DNA from: Rhodanobacter sp. A1T4
GTDB lineage: Bacteria > Pseudomonadota > Gammaproteobacteria > Xanthomonadales > Rhodanobacteraceae
Assembly (NCBI RefSeq): GCF_014207185.1
Contig: NZ_JACHCP010000009.1
Span: 186,001 to 250,000 of the forward strand
Reading direction: 5' to 3'
DNA length: 64,000 nt
Numbering within the stretch: position 1 is the stretch's first letter; each line of letters opens with the position of its first letter. The translations under genes were made by a program, and so were the position numbers. Shown here piece after piece: positions 46,645 to 57,105 of the stretch. The notes under the pieces are model-generated. The model ran no database searches, had not been told where the DNA came from, and saw nothing but the letters and a program-made list of their open reading frames with translations.

Positions 46645-48489
46645 TCACGCCAGCGCATCCTCAGCCGCCACAAACCCTCCGGTCTGTCGTTTCCATAATC
46701 GCGCGTATAGACCTTGATGCGCGATGAGTTCGGCATGCGTGCCGGTTTCGACGATATGGCCTTTGTCCAGCACCACCAGGCGGTCCATCCGCGCGATGGT
46801 GGAAAGTCGGTGCGCAATCGCGATCACCGTCTTGCCGCGCATCAGAATATCGAGACTGTCCTGGATTGCTGCTTCGGCTTCGGAATCGAGCGCCGAAGTG
46901 GCTTCATCGAGCACCAGGATCGGCGCGTCCTTCAGCAACACCCGGGCAATGGCGATGCGCTGGCGTTGGCCACCGCTGAGCTTGACGCCACGCTCGCCGA
47001 CCAGAGCGTCATACCCAAAACGACCCTCGCCATCGACCAGCTGCGGAATGAATTCGTCGGCGCGCGCCTTGCGCACGGCGTCGAGAATTTGCGCTTCACT
47101 GGCATCCGGACGTCCATACAGCAGGTTGTCGCGAATCGAGCGATGCAATAACGAAGTGTCCTGTGTCACCACGCCAATCTGCGAGCGCAGACTCTCCTGC
47201 GTGACCTTTGCGATGTCCTGGCCATCGATCAGGATACGTCCATCCTCCAGGTCATAAAGCCGCAACAGCACATTGACCAAAGTGGATTTGCCGGCACCGG
47301 AAGGCCCGACCACACCGATCTTTTCGCCCGCACGCACAGCCAGATTGAGACCTGCGATCACACCGCCCTGCTTGCCGTAATGAAAATGAATGTCATCGAA
47401 GTGCACATCGCCGCGCGTCACTGTCAGCGGCTTCGCATCCTCACGATCCTGTACCGCACGCGGCTGGGCGATGGTGGTGATGCCGTCCTGCACCGTACCC
47501 ACATTTTCAAAAACACCGTTGACCACCCACATGATCCAGCCGGACATGTTGTTGATGCGGATCACCAAGCCGGTGGATAGCGCAATCGCGCCCACGCTGA
47601 CCTTGCCCTGGCTCCACAGCCAGATCGCCAACGCCGACGTGCCGACAATCAGGAACCCGTTGAGTATGGTGATGCTGGCATCCATCCCCGTGGTGAGGCG
47701 GGTCATGCGGCGCAGTTTGCTGGTTTGCTCGCCCATCGCGTCGGCGACATAGGCTTCCTCTCGCCGTGTATGCGCGAACAGTTTCAGCGTAAGCACATTG
47801 CTGTAACCATCAACAATGCGTCCCATCAGTTTTGAACGGGCCTCGGACGCATGCCATGAACGCTGCTTGATGCGCGGAATGAAATATCCCATCAATCCGA
47901 CATAAAAGATCACCCACACCACCAACGGTACGGCCAACCACGCATCCGCCTTGGCGAACAGCACGATCGCGCTACCGGTATAAATGGTGACGTACCACAG
48001 CGCATCGACAATCTGCACCGCCGACTCACGCAAGCTCGCGCCGGTCTGCATGATGCGATTGGCGATACGTCCGGCGTAATCGTTCTGGAAAAAACCCAGG
48101 CTCTGGCGGATCACATAGCGATGGTTCTGCCAGCGAATGCGGTTGGTCAGGCTGGGTACGATCGCCTGGTTCACCAGCAGGTCATGCAAGCCAGCGAGCA
48201 CCGGCCGCGCAATCAGCGCAACCAGACCCATACCGATCAACTCGCGCCCGTGCAGGTGGAAAAAATCCGGCCCCGGCATACCCTTGGTTAAATCGACAAT
48301 GCTGCCGATGAAACCGAACAGCGACACCTCGACGATCGCCACGCCGAAACCCACCACGATTGCCGCCAGGAACACTGGCCATACCTGACGCAGATAAAAT
48401 GCGTAGAAACGCCACACCGCCTGCGGCGGCATGCCGTCGGACGGTTCCTTGAACGCGTCGATGAGAGATTCGAACCAGCGGAAAATCAT
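46645..48489 (-). CDS. ABC exporter, fused membrane and ATPase domains
   Basis: This is a 614-residue MsbA/multidrug-type half transporter. Six membrane helices span about 35-320; the ATPase has Walker A VVGPSGAGKST, signature KLSGGQRQRIAIARVLL, Walker B ILVLDEATSALDSE and switch IAHRLSTIARM. The substrate is unknown; lipid or drug export is usual in this class. ATG at 48489 (MIFRWFESLIDAF) is preferred over an in-frame start at 48516. Confidence 0.92.
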   Translation of the reverse strand: MIFRWFESLIDAFKEPSDGMPPQAVWRFYAFYLRQVWPVFLAAIVVGFGVAIVEVSLFGFIGSIVDLTKGMPGPDFFHLHGRELIGMGLVALIARPVLAGLHDLLVNQAIVPSLTNRIRWQNHRYVIRQSLGFFQNDYAGRIANRIMQTGASLRESAVQIVDALWYVTIYTGSAIVLFAKADAWLAVPLVVWVIFYVGLMGYFIPRIKQRSWHASEARSKLMGRIVDGYSNVLTLKLFAHTRREEAYVADAMGEQTSKLRRMTRLTTGMDASITILNGFLIVGTSALAIWLWSQGKVSVGAIALSTGLVIRINNMSGWIMWVVNGVFENVGTVQDGITTIAQPRAVQDREDAKPLTVTRGDVHFDDIHFHYGKQGGVIAGLNLAVRAGEKIGVVGPSGAGKSTLVNVLLRLYDLEDGRILIDGQDIAKVTQESLRSQIGVVTQDTSLLHRSIRDNLLYGRPDASEAQILDAVRKARADEFIPQLVDGEGRFGYDALVGERGVKLSGGQRQRIAIARVLLKDAPILVLDEATSALDSEAEAAIQDSLDILMRGKTVIAIAHRLSTIARMDRLVVLDKGHIVETGTHAELIAHQGLYARLWKRQTGGFVAAEDALA

Positions 48490-48677
48490 GAGCGCTCCAG
48501 AGCTGCAGGCCGTCATTGTGCTTGAAGCACCTCACTGCAGTCGCGATGACATGGGGTCGCGCACCTTCGAATTCACGGTGCGAACCGGCATTTAGCGAAG
48601 ACAAATCGAGGCCGCCAGCGCCCTATACAACTTTCACAGACCCAATCCCGGCAGACGCCTGCAAGGCTGATAACGCC

Positions 48678-49373
48678 TTACCTCAGACCCAGATCCAGGC
48701 TTTGCTGCCCCGACCGGTCGCGGCGTGACGCGAGTCTGTCCGCGAGTCGGGTGGGCTCGGGCAACTTGTAGCGCGTGCAGCAGGCGAGTACGAGATCTGG
48801 CGCACTGACGTGGCTCACGCGATGCCCGGGCGAAACAATCAGCGGCTTGATGTGGTCCTTGCTGCGCAAGACCGTGCCGATCATCCTGCCGCGGTGGATC
48901 AGATCAGTGCGGTCGCCGCGGCATTGACCAAGCTCGCCATGGCTACCGACCAGGATCGATTTCGCCACCCCGATCGTCGGCAGACCGGTAATTACCCCAA
49001 GGTGCGCAGCGATGCCGAGTCCACGCGGATGCGCTACGCCCTGCCCATCGACGAAAATTAGATCGGGCTGCTGCGGCAGTTCGGCCAATGCCTGCAGCAC
49101 CGCCGGCAACTCGCGGAACGACAGCAGCCCGGGCATATATGGCATCCGCGTAGGCAATCTCGCAACGACTTCGGCTATCGGCCGCAAAGTCCCTGCATCG
49201 ATCAACACCGCTGCCGCGCGGGTGATCGCACCGCCCGCCTCGAAGCCCACATCGACGCCGGCCAGCAGGCGTAGCGGCGGGAATTCATCGTCCAGTCGCA
49301 CCCGAAGCGCGAGTTCAGTCTGCAGTGCGCGAGCGCGAGTGACGTCACCATCCCACGCCAAGGCGTCCCCCAT
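48678..49373 (-). CDS. nfi: Endonuclease V (deoxyinosine-specific)
   Basis: This repair nuclease cuts near deoxyinosine in DNA. The 231-residue form has [12 protein letters not shown] (catalytic Asp), [31 protein letters not shown] and [11 protein letters not shown]. The C-terminal [14 protein letters not shown] matches E. coli Nfi. The start is uncertain: ATG at 49412 would add 13 residues; neither has a clear ribosome binding site. It is divergent from the channel gene. Confidence 0.9.
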   Translation of the reverse strand: MGDALAWDGDVTRARALQTELALRVRLDDEFPPLRLLAGVDVGFEAGGAITRAAAVLIDAGTLRPIAEVVARLPTRMPYMPGLLSFRELPAVLQALAELPQQPDLIFVDGQGVAHPRGLGIAAHLGVITGLPTIGVAKSILVGSHGELGQCRGDRTDLIHRGRMIGTVLRSKDHIKPLIVSPGHRVSHVSAPDLVLACCTRYKLPEPTRLADRLASRRDRSGQQSLDLGLR

Positions 49374-49514
49374 ATCGAGGTCTAGCCAGCTGTCTATGCT
49401 TCGGCCATTCATGCCGTTAGCGTGGATTACGCTATCTGAACACTGCGTCAAAGCTGACGTGGCCCAACAGTCATTTCGGTTGACCGACTGCAACAAGGAC
49501 CGGATCATCGGGAA

Positions 49515-51941
49515 ATGCCTAACTTGCTTCGTTATTTATTCGTCCTTCTGCTGACCTTTTCCGGCGGCATCGCACTTGCACAGGACGCGCCAGCTGCAGC
49601 CAGCAGCTCGGCCATCGCCAAGCCTGCGTTGACGCCAGTGCAGACACTGACCCAGCTGCGCGCGCAACTGGACGACATCAAGAGTTCGGTGGACACCAAG
49701 AAGCCGGACGTCCCGTTGAACGATCTGCGCACCAGTGCACTGGCCGTGCAGCAGCAGGCCGAACAACTCGCCACCAGCCTGTCACCGCAATCGACCAGCC
49801 TGCAGACCCGGCTCGATGTGCTTGGCCCAGCACCGGTCAAAGGTGCACCGCCCGAATCGTCGGAACTCAGCACGCAGCGCCGGCAGCTGACAAAAACGAA
49901 AACTGATTTGGACGGCCAGATCAAGCAGGCCAATTCGCTCGGCACGGAAGCGGCGCAGTTGGCGGTGCACGTTTCGGAACTGCGCCGCGACCAGTTTCAG
50001 GCCTCGTTGGCCTCACGAACCGCAACGCCGTTCAGCCGCGCATTCTGGGTCGATCCAGCGCAGGCATTTCCCGACGATCTCACCCGCGAACAGCACTTGA
50101 ACAGTTCGGTGGCCGACGCTGTATCGACAGCGTGGCAGCCGCCAAATCGTATATCGCTCATCCTGTGCCTGATCGTTGCCGTGCTCCTGCTGACGGTCGG
50201 TCGATGGCTGATTGAGCGCGCACTGGTGCAGGTAACCACCAATCGCATGCCGGCCGGCCATCTACGCCGCAGCGCACTGGCCGTCACGATCACACTCGCC
50301 TATACCCTAACGGTCGGCTTGTCGGCCCACTTCGTCTATCTGGCGTTGAACTGGAACGACATCCTCAGCGAAGACCTGGACGGCCTGGCACAAAGACTGG
50401 TGCGATTGGTGACCTTTGCGGCGTTCATGACCGGACTGGGTCGCGCCATGCTGTCGATCAAACGCCCGTCATGGCGACTTCCAGCGTTATCCGACGATGC
50501 CGCACAGCGGCTGCGCATGTTCCCGTGGCTGTTGGGCGGCGCGGCATTTCTGCTGGGCCTGCTGGAAAGCATCAACGACGCGATCGGCATCAGCTTGTCG
50601 GCTTCGGTTGCGACTCGCGGTTTTATCTCGGTGCTGATCGGCGTGCTGGTAGCCGATGCCTTGATCCGCCTGGGCAAATCCCGGCGCGCCATGCTGGCGG
50701 CGGGCGAGGAGCCGGGCCAGCGACCGATCTGGGTCGGTCTGGTGGTTGCCGCCGCGTTCATCTCCGTTGGCATCACCCTGCTCGGCGTCGCATCGGGCTA
50801 TATCGCGTTCGCCTTCTTCATCGCGCGACAGATGCTGTGGGTCGGCGTGATCCTCACCGCGCTGTATCTGATGATGCATCTGGTCGACGATATCTTCGAT
50901 ACCGTCTTTGCGCCGAAGGGCCGCACCGGCAAGCGGATGCAGAACAGTTTTGGCCTGCCGGCCAGCGCGCTGGAACAGGTGGGGACTGTGCTGTCCGGCG
51001 TGACCCGCGCGATCCTGCTGATCATGGCGATAGCGTTTGTATTGGCGCCATTTGGTGCTGGACCCGAGGAACTGGCTGGACGTATCGGTACGCTGCTGTC
51101 GGGTGGCTCGCTGGGTTCGCTGAAGATCGTACCCAGCAATATCCTTGGTGCCTTGCTGGTATTCGGCATCGGCCTGGTCGTGCTTCGGGTAATCAAGCGT
51201 TGGCTAAGCGAGCAACTGCTACCGAAGACTTCATTCGATCTGGGCATGCAGAACTCGGTGCTGACTTTGCTGGGCTATGTTGGCGGCGTATTCGTGTTCG
51301 TGCTCGCACTGCTCGAGTTGAACGTCAACCTGACCAGCATCACCTGGATGGCCAGCGCGCTGTCTGTCGGTATCGGTTTCGGTCTGCAGGCGATCGTGCA
51401 GAATTTTATTTCCGGTCTGATCCTGCTGGCCGAGCGGCCAGTGAAGGTCGGCGACTGGGTCAGCATCGGCGGTGTCGAGGGTGATATCCGCCGCATCAAC
51501 GTGCGCGCTACCGAAATCCAGATGGGCGACCGCTCGACCATGATCGTGCCAAACTCCCAGTTCATCACCCAGAACGTGCGCAACGTGACCCTGGCCAACG
51601 CGCAGGGACGTGTGCACATCACCCTGCCGATGCCACTGGATACCGATGCCAGCAAGGCGCGCGAAATCATTCTGGAGGTGCTTAACGCACATCCATCAAC
51701 ACTTGCCACGCCAGCGCCGGTCGTACGACTGGACAACCTCGACGCCGGCACCATGACGTTCGACTGCACCGCCTACGTCAACAGCCCGCGCGACGTCAGC
51801 GCTGTGAAAAGCGATCTGCTGTTCGAAACGCTGGACCGCCTGCGCGACGCGAAGCTGCCGATGACCAGCCCGCAAAGCATGATCGTGCACACCTTGCCCG
51901 CCCCACTGGTGAACGACGACAACCGCGACGACAAGGATTGA
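49515..51941 (+). CDS. Mechanosensitive channel protein, MscS family with DUF3772
   Basis: This large MscS-type channel has 808 residues: signal peptide (cleavage near ALAQ), a periplasmic coiled-coil DUF3772 part (about 40-200), ten or more membrane helices (215-600) and the MscS core with pore helix-like [20 protein letters not shown] and the beta domain [25 protein letters not shown] (short motif GDWVSIGG). It protects cells against osmotic downshock. ATG at 49515 (MPNLLRYLF). Confidence 0.92.
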   Translation: MPNLLRYLFVLLLTFSGGIALAQDAPAAASSSAIAKPALTPVQTLTQLRAQLDDIKSSVDTKKPDVPLNDLRTSALAVQQQAEQLATSLSPQSTSLQTRLDVLGPAPVKGAPPESSELSTQRRQLTKTKTDLDGQIKQANSLGTEAAQLAVHVSELRRDQFQASLASRTATPFSRAFWVDPAQAFPDDLTREQHLNSSVADAVSTAWQPPNRISLILCLIVAVLLLTVGRWLIERALVQVTTNRMPAGHLRRSALAVTITLAYTLTVGLSAHFVYLALNWNDILSEDLDGLAQRLVRLVTFAAFMTGLGRAMLSIKRPSWRLPALSDDAAQRLRMFPWLLGGAAFLLGLLESINDAIGISLSASVATRGFISVLIGVLVADALIRLGKSRRAMLAAGEEPGQRPIWVGLVVAAAFISVGITLLGVASGYIAFAFFIARQMLWVGVILTALYLMMHLVDDIFDTVFAPKGRTGKRMQNSFGLPASALEQVGTVLSGVTRAILLIMAIAFVLAPFGAGPEELAGRIGTLLSGGSLGSLKIVPSNILGALLVFGIGLVVLRVIKRWLSEQLLPKTSFDLGMQNSVLTLLGYVGGVFVFVLALLELNVNLTSITWMASALSVGIGFGLQAIVQNFISGLILLAERPVKVGDWVSIGGVEGDIRRINVRATEIQMGDRSTMIVPNSQFITQNVRNVTLANAQGRVHITLPMPLDTDASKAREIILEVLNAHPSTLATPAPVVRLDNLDAGTMTFDCTAYVNSPRDVSAVKSDLLFETLDRLRDAKLPMTSPQSMIVHTLPAPLVNDDNRDDKD

Positions 51942-52202
51942 CCGGCGACTGCTGAATCACCTCACCCCCAGCCAAGTCAGGGCTGGACTGATCGCCATCA
52001 GTCGGGAACCTGCCGATGGAACTCAACAAAGCCAGCCAGCCGCACCGCTGACGGTTTGATCGATGCGCAAGCTCGCACGCATTCGGTCGCTGCTGGTCGA
52101 TTGAATGGGCGAAGTGAACATATCGCCTGCGAAAATCCACAAGACGCTGTACTTAATGTCGCGCTAGCCTGATCTTCAGATTCCAGCCAAGGAGTTTTTG
52201 CG

Positions 52203-52631
52203 ATGTTCACGTCCAGACCGAACGGCAGCACCATCATCCCCGGCATGCGTTACCGCGATGCGCACGCCGCAATCGATTTTCTGTGTACGGCATTCGGCTT
52301 CACCAGGCATGCTGTTTATGAAAACGAGCGAGGCGGTGTGGAACACGCACAGCTGACCTACGGCAACGGCATGATCATGCTCGGCGAAGTGCGCGACGAC
52401 GAATTCGGCAAACGCATTGCTCAACCCAGTGACATCGGCGGCAGAGAAACGCAATGCGCATGCGTCACCGTCATCAATTGCAAGTCTCACTATCAGCAGG
52501 CACTGGCGGCCGGCGCCACGATCGTCGATGACTATGCCGAAAAGGACTACGGCGGTGCCGGCTACAGTTGCCGCGATCCGGAAGGTCACCTGTGGTATTT
52601 CGGCAGCTACGATCCGTGGCATGCGTCGTGA
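52203..52631 (+). CDS. VOC-fold (glyoxalase/bleomycin resistance) protein
   Basis: This single-domain protein of 142 residues has two VOC-type beta-alpha-beta modules (GMRYRDAHAAIDFLCTAFGF and CKSHYQQALAAGATIVDD, ending DPEGHLWYFGSYDPW). The tail resembles PhnB-like or antibiotic-resistance-like VOC proteins; no substrate can be named. AAGGAG lies 9 bases before ATG 52203. The 261 bases upstream hold only a small hairpin. Confidence 0.87.
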   Translation: MFTSRPNGSTIIPGMRYRDAHAAIDFLCTAFGFTRHAVYENERGGVEHAQLTYGNGMIMLGEVRDDEFGKRIAQPSDIGGRETQCACVTVINCKSHYQQALAAGATIVDDYAEKDYGGAGYSCRDPEGHLWYFGSYDPWHAS

Positions 52632-52638
52632 AGCAGAA

Positions 52639-52666
52639 CAACGGGCCGGCATGAGCCGGCCCGTTG
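52639..52666. terminator. Inverted repeat between convergent genes
   Basis: CAACGGGCCGGC, loop atga, GCCGGCCCGTTG: a perfect 12-base stem between the VOC and DUF3761 genes. It lacks a T-run on either side, so it may act as a weak or factor-dependent stop. Confidence 0.55.
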
Positions 52667-52693
52667 TAAGTACCTAGCCGTCAAAACCGCGGA

Positions 52694-53218
52694 TTACGAG
52701 CACTTCTCGTCTTTGGCCGCGTGATAACCCGCCGCCTGCGCGTCCGACGCGCTCATGTACTTGCCCTGCTTGGTGGTGCCATACCACTTGCTGCCCTGGC
52801 AGTGATACGCCTTGCTCTTGCTACCAGTATTGACCCAGACCTGGCCCGGACCACCGCCCGCGGCGGCGGTAGCAGCAGGTGCCGACGCACCCTTCTTCGA
52901 GGTTGCTGCCGCCGCAGCTGGGGTGACGGCGGCGGCTGGTGCCGCTGCTGCTGCGGGGGCTGCGGCCGGGGCCGCTGCTGCAGCTGCAGCTGGTGTGCCG
53001 GCTGCGGCATACCACTCCTTCACGCCCTTGTGCCCCTTGCAAGCACCCTTCTTGCTGGCCTGACTGGAATAGCTGCCGTCCTTGCACTGGCCGGTCGAAC
53101 CGGCCGGTGCAGCGGACTGCTGCGCGTGAACCGCGGAACCGATAAACAGACAGAAAATGGCTGCCGCGATCAAGCCTGCTTTCGTCGAACGTGCTGCGAT
53201 CAAACCTGATGATTTCAT
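52694..53218 (-). CDS. Exported DUF3761 protein with Ala/Pro-rich linker
   Basis: The 174-residue exported protein starts at ATG 53218 and has a signal peptide (AAIFCLFIGSAVHAQ). A DUF3761 segment follows (GQCKDGSYSSQASKKGACKG, then HKGVKEWY), next a 45-residue linker almost only of Ala, Pro and Thr (about 83-125), then a C-terminal module YHCQGSKWYGTTKQGKYMS ending DEKC. Function unknown. The GC-repeat linker DNA (52870-53010) is prone to length change. Confidence 0.8.
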   Translation of the reverse strand: MKSSGLIAARSTKAGLIAAAIFCLFIGSAVHAQQSAAPAGSTGQCKDGSYSSQASKKGACKGHKGVKEWYAAAGTPAAAAAAAPAAAPAAAAAPAAAVTPAAAAATSKKGASAPAATAAAGGGPGQVWVNTGSKSKAYHCQGSKWYGTTKQGKYMSASDAQAAGYHAAKDEKCS

Positions 53219-53465
53219 CTCGAATACTCCAACGTGCGTTGACGTAACCCCTTGGAATCGCCGCTTCATATGCGAAACGGCGCCCACCTTATTGGCCACA
53301 CGCCGGACGCTCTGCGCATACGCTGAAGCGACGGATTGCGGCGGCCTCCCCAAGCACCGGGACTGCAGTGCCTGCTGCGCGACTATGCCGCAAATCCGTG
53401 ACGATAAACATGACGATAAAACCGCATTCGTCGGCTGCGTTTATCTGGCAGACGGTCGCAGCACC

Positions 53466-55136
53466 TTATTCGGAATGCTGTGCCAAGCTGCTGACCGGCG
53501 CGACGATCTGCGCTTGTGCCGGCGGCCTCATCGTCGAATCCGGTCGCGCGACGGCATACATTTCCCAACTGATCTGCTTGAGCAAGGCGCGCGGATCATC
53601 GCCCTGGGTATACAGATCAGCGTGCGTCTTGCCCGCCAGATAGCGAAAATCGGATCTCGCGTGCAGGTTATCCAGCACTGCCTGCAGCTTGTGCACCGCA
53701 CCATCCAAGTAATAGGTATCGGCAGTACCGACCATCACGTGAATCTTTCCATCCAGATCGGGCTTCAGCAGCGGCCAGTCGACCTGAAGGCGATGCGCAA
53801 TGTCGTAATGCGCCCGCCAGTACGCCACCACCGCCGGATCAACTGCACCGGTATCGCGATCGAACAGCAGCGCCGGTCGTCCATCTTCTTTGCGCGGTGA
53901 AAACACCCATTCATACGACGACATCTGGCCGCCGTACAAACCGAGCACGCGTTCAAGTTTGGCTGAATCCTCAAACGTGCCCTGGACCTTCCCGTTCAAT
54001 CGCTCCAGCGGCCACGGCTTACCGTCGGGCCGGTGATAGACGTTGGCATTTGGCGTATAGAGATTGATGCCGGAAAAATCGTGAAAATCGACCGGATCGG
54101 GTGACGTCGACCACGTACCACCAAACATCTTCGGATAGGTGATCTGCAGCCACAGCGTCGCCCAGCCACCCGACGAATGGCCGGTGAGAAAACGACCGGA
54201 AGCGCGCGCATCCATTCGATAGTGCGACTCCAACTGCGGAATCAGTTCCTCAGTCAGCGCCTTGCCCCAGGGGCCGTTATTGACCGAGTCGGCAAACTCC
54301 TGCGTACCGGTAGGGCCGGACTCGTCCAGAAACACCCAGATCATCGGCGGCATCTCACCCTTCATCATCGCCAGATGCACGCCCACCACGGTATTGATCA
54401 GGCGTTCGTCGTTGCCGCCATAGCCGTGGGTGTAATACACCGTAGGGAACCGCGTACTGCCGCTGGTTTCGTATCCTGGCGGAGTCAATACCCAGCCACG
54501 TATATGGATCGGCCTGCCCCAGAAAACGGAGAGCATCGGGCTGACCATGTCGATCGGCCTGGTATGTGCGCGCGCGTCCGGCGCTGCGGCCTGCAGATCT
54601 GGCGTCGAGGTCAGCTGCCACGGATAGGGCTCGGACTGTACGCGTACCAATCGCAGGGTTGAAGGCGTAATCGCCGGCAAGTGCACGCTGATTACCGGGC
54701 TGACCAGATCGCCGGCGCTTCGTCCGCTGTAGTTGTAGTTGTGATCCAGATCGAGCACCGCCTGCAGCAGGTAGTCGCCCGGCGGCAGCGCCGAAAAATT
54801 CATCGGAAAAGCCTGGCTATCCGTATCGATCGTCACGCTACCCTTCGGCACCAGCCGACTCACCTCGCGCGAGGCAACTGCCGTGCGCATCGGATAAAGC
54901 GGATCGGCGTCCACGCTCTCGACCTTGCCACCCTTGGCCGCCTTGCGCGCAGTCGTCGCTGCGGTAGCGAATAGCAGCAACCGTCCCGAAACGGGCTTGG
55001 TCGCCGCGCCATCCAGCTCTATCTTGAAGATCGGCGGCGTGCGCGCGGCATGCCAGCGCAGTGCCAGTACGGAAGCGAGGCCGGCCAGCACCAGTACCAG
55101 CGACAGTATCAAAGTAATCCGTACCGACTTGCGCAT
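53466..55136 (-). CDS. Membrane-anchored alpha/beta hydrolase, esterase family
   Basis: This 556-residue protein has an N-terminal anchor or signal (about 7-27). Residues 35-210 form a beta-rich region; the esterase domain follows with FPTVYYTHGYGGNDE, oxyanion region, nucleophile GHSSGG near residue 318, and a late His (GKTHADLY). It resembles the enterochelin esterase/Fes-like esterase group; substrate unknown. Part of a second, broken copy lies directly behind its start region at 55328-55508. Confidence 0.85.
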   Translation of the reverse strand: MRKSVRITLILSLVLVLAGLASVLALRWHAARTPPIFKIELDGAATKPVSGRLLLFATAATTARKAAKGGKVESVDADPLYPMRTAVASREVSRLVPKGSVTIDTDSQAFPMNFSALPPGDYLLQAVLDLDHNYNYSGRSAGDLVSPVISVHLPAITPSTLRLVRVQSEPYPWQLTSTPDLQAAAPDARAHTRPIDMVSPMLSVFWGRPIHIRGWVLTPPGYETSGSTRFPTVYYTHGYGGNDERLINTVVGVHLAMMKGEMPPMIWVFLDESGPTGTQEFADSVNNGPWGKALTEELIPQLESHYRMDARASGRFLTGHSSGGWATLWLQITYPKMFGGTWSTSPDPVDFHDFSGINLYTPNANVYHRPDGKPWPLERLNGKVQGTFEDSAKLERVLGLYGGQMSSYEWVFSPRKEDGRPALLFDRDTGAVDPAVVAYWRAHYDIAHRLQVDWPLLKPDLDGKIHVMVGTADTYYLDGAVHKLQAVLDNLHARSDFRYLAGKTHADLYTQGDDPRALLKQISWEMYAVARPDSTMRPPAQAQIVAPVSSLAQHSE

Positions 55137-55327
55137 GCCAGCTGCTTTCCAATCCCTATATCCAGATCAACTCAACGCCGCATGGCCCTGCTTGGGATAC
55201 GCGAACGGCCAATCTAGCCGAGATCGAGTCATCGTAGCGTCAGTTACCTCGTCACCTGTAAGTTATGCGGGGTCGATCTGCTAATGGCTCGACGATACCG
55301 CGCTGAGCCATCCATCGCCGGTCCTGT

Positions 55328-55508
55328 TTATTGCACCGGCTGCAGTGGCGCCTTCAGCGCCGAATCCGGCCGCGCCGCCACGTACATCTGCCAGCTGATC
55401 TGCTTGAGCAGGCCCTGGCGATCCTTAGCCTTGCACGTACAGATCGAAATGCGCGCGGTTTGGCAAAAAAGTGAAGCTCGATTTCGCATATAGTTGGCTG
55501 ATCGCTTT
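55328..55508 (-). pseudogene. C-terminal remnant of a second esterase copy
   Basis: On the minus strand this reads KAISQLYAKSSFTFLPNRAH, FDLYVQG, one-base frameshift, KDRQGLLKQISWQMYVAARP, DSALKAPLQPVQ, stop. It matches the end of the neighbouring esterase (LDNLHARSDFRYLAGKTHAD, LYTQGDDPRALLKQISWEMY). Only about 60 codons are left; the rest of the gene is gone. It sits upstream of the intact gene in the same direction, so a tandem duplication decayed. Confidence 0.85.
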
Positions 55509-55650
55509 TAACCGGTGGAGATGCCGTGCCTGAGCGGCGGCATCCCCATCCGTCGCCGGCCCAGGCATCTACGCCTTCGTCATTCTGACGTGGGCGGGAT
55601 CACGCGGCGAAAACAGTTTCCCCCGCGTGCTCGCATCCGCACGGATAGTC

Positions 55651-57105
55651 TCAGCCGCGCTCCAAATTACCTCCCCTGATTTGAAAAGTGACGGCACATT
55701 CTTCATAAGACACACCGCACGCCCGGTGGAAGGCTTTGGCACAATCTTGCCAACTGTAGTATCTGGACAGTTCGTCACCCAACTCCCCCGCATCCTTGAA
55801 ACGAATGGGAAGGTCTGTGGCCAGTTCCTTGATCGCCTTGGCCCATGCCGCGGGACGACCATCGAAGGCTGTCGTCGGCACCAAGCGAGGCTCAAGGAAA
55901 TCGTCCGGTTCCGACGCCGAGACGCGCTTGTAGAAATCATGCACCACGCACTTCTCCAAGCACTCAGCCTGCGTCCTTGCCAAGCGCGCCAGGAACATTC
56001 CCGCGCCGCTGATCTCATTCACCAGCACGGGCACACCGGCACTCAATGCCTCCATCGGTACCAGCCCGAAATGCTCGATATACGATGGCATAAGCACGCC
56101 GTAGGACGCGCGCACTTCGTCCATGATGGTTGTTGTCGATGGGCCAACCAGCACTGTTACCTTGCCGGCATGACTACCCACGTTGACTATTTCGTCCGCG
56201 AATTTCTGCGCGGCTTGGTAATCGACCGTTCGCACTTCCGTACTAGGGTGTATCGGTCCACCAGGGTAAAAATTTCTATCCGCCCAGTAACGGACATGCA
56301 GTTCAAGCGGCGGGCAGTCCCCATCGTCGCGAAGTATCTGCGCGGCGAGCAGAATATCCTCGAGTCCCTTGATCGGCGCAGTGGCCCGACCATTGAAAAG
56401 CAACCTTATCGGTCCCCTGGGTTCTCTGAAACGCACCCTCTCCGTGGCCTCGACGCCGCCGATACATTCGTGGATGCGCACCTTGGCGCCATTTAGCAGC
56501 TTCAGCGCACCTGCGCGCAACAACGGCCCCACCGGCACGACCAGGTCGGCCCTTTTCATCCACTCGGCCTCCAGCGCGATCTTTCGCTCAGCCGATTCCG
56601 TGTCGATCGCCTCGCCATAGGCGTCGTAACCGGTCAGAACCGTACCTTCCACGGGATAGGAATGCAGAAAGTAGCTGGTCTTGGCATCGTGGAAATACCT
56701 GTTCTTGAGCAGGATCGCGGCGGCTCCGGAGAATCGCGAATGGCCGATGATGATTTCGGGATGCCATGGCGCACCCGAACCCAAGACCTTTGCTTGCACA
56801 TCGTTCCTGGCAAGGTAATCCGGATCGTTGATTCGCTCGTACAACTCCTCGCGTTCCTTGTCGATCCCACCCGGGTTTTGCATCAGGATCGGCTCGTCAT
56901 TGATGTACAGAATCGTCGCGCGGCCATGATCCTCGGCAGTGGGATTGATGGGCGCACGCCCTGAAGGAACCCTTACGTCGAGAGTGAGTAGCTTGACGCT
57001 ATGCCCGTTAGCAACGAGAGCTTTGGTGAATTCCTGGTTGAAGACGGCGAGACCACCGCCGAAGCTCCTGCCGCTATACGGTAGAACGATGAGGATATTG
57101 CTCAT
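55651..57105 (-). CDS. GT4-type glycosyltransferase
   Basis: This GT-B retaining glycosyltransferase has 484 residues. The N-terminal domain starts ILIVLPYSGRSFGGGLAVFN; the donor-binding half contains LLFNGRATAPIKGLEDIL and the EX7E motif in EHFGLVPMEALSAGVPVLVNE. It probably transfers a sugar from a nucleotide donor to a glycan or small molecule in the cytoplasm. It has an excellent ribosome binding site (AAGGAG, ATG 57105) and stands alone, with long gaps on both sides and no other glycan genes beside it. Confidence 0.88.
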   Translation of the reverse strand: MSNILIVLPYSGRSFGGGLAVFNQEFTKALVANGHSVKLLTLDVRVPSGRAPINPTAEDHGRATILYINDEPILMQNPGGIDKEREELYERINDPDYLARNDVQAKVLGSGAPWHPEIIIGHSRFSGAAAILLKNRYFHDAKTSYFLHSYPVEGTVLTGYDAYGEAIDTESAERKIALEAEWMKRADLVVPVGPLLRAGALKLLNGAKVRIHECIGGVEATERVRFREPRGPIRLLFNGRATAPIKGLEDILLAAQILRDDGDCPPLELHVRYWADRNFYPGGPIHPSTEVRTVDYQAAQKFADEIVNVGSHAGKVTVLVGPSTTTIMDEVRASYGVLMPSYIEHFGLVPMEALSAGVPVLVNEISGAGMFLARLARTQAECLEKCVVHDFYKRVSASEPDDFLEPRLVPTTAFDGRPAAWAKAIKELATDLPIRFKDAGELGDELSRYYSWQDCAKAFHRACGVSYEECAVTFQIRGGNLERG

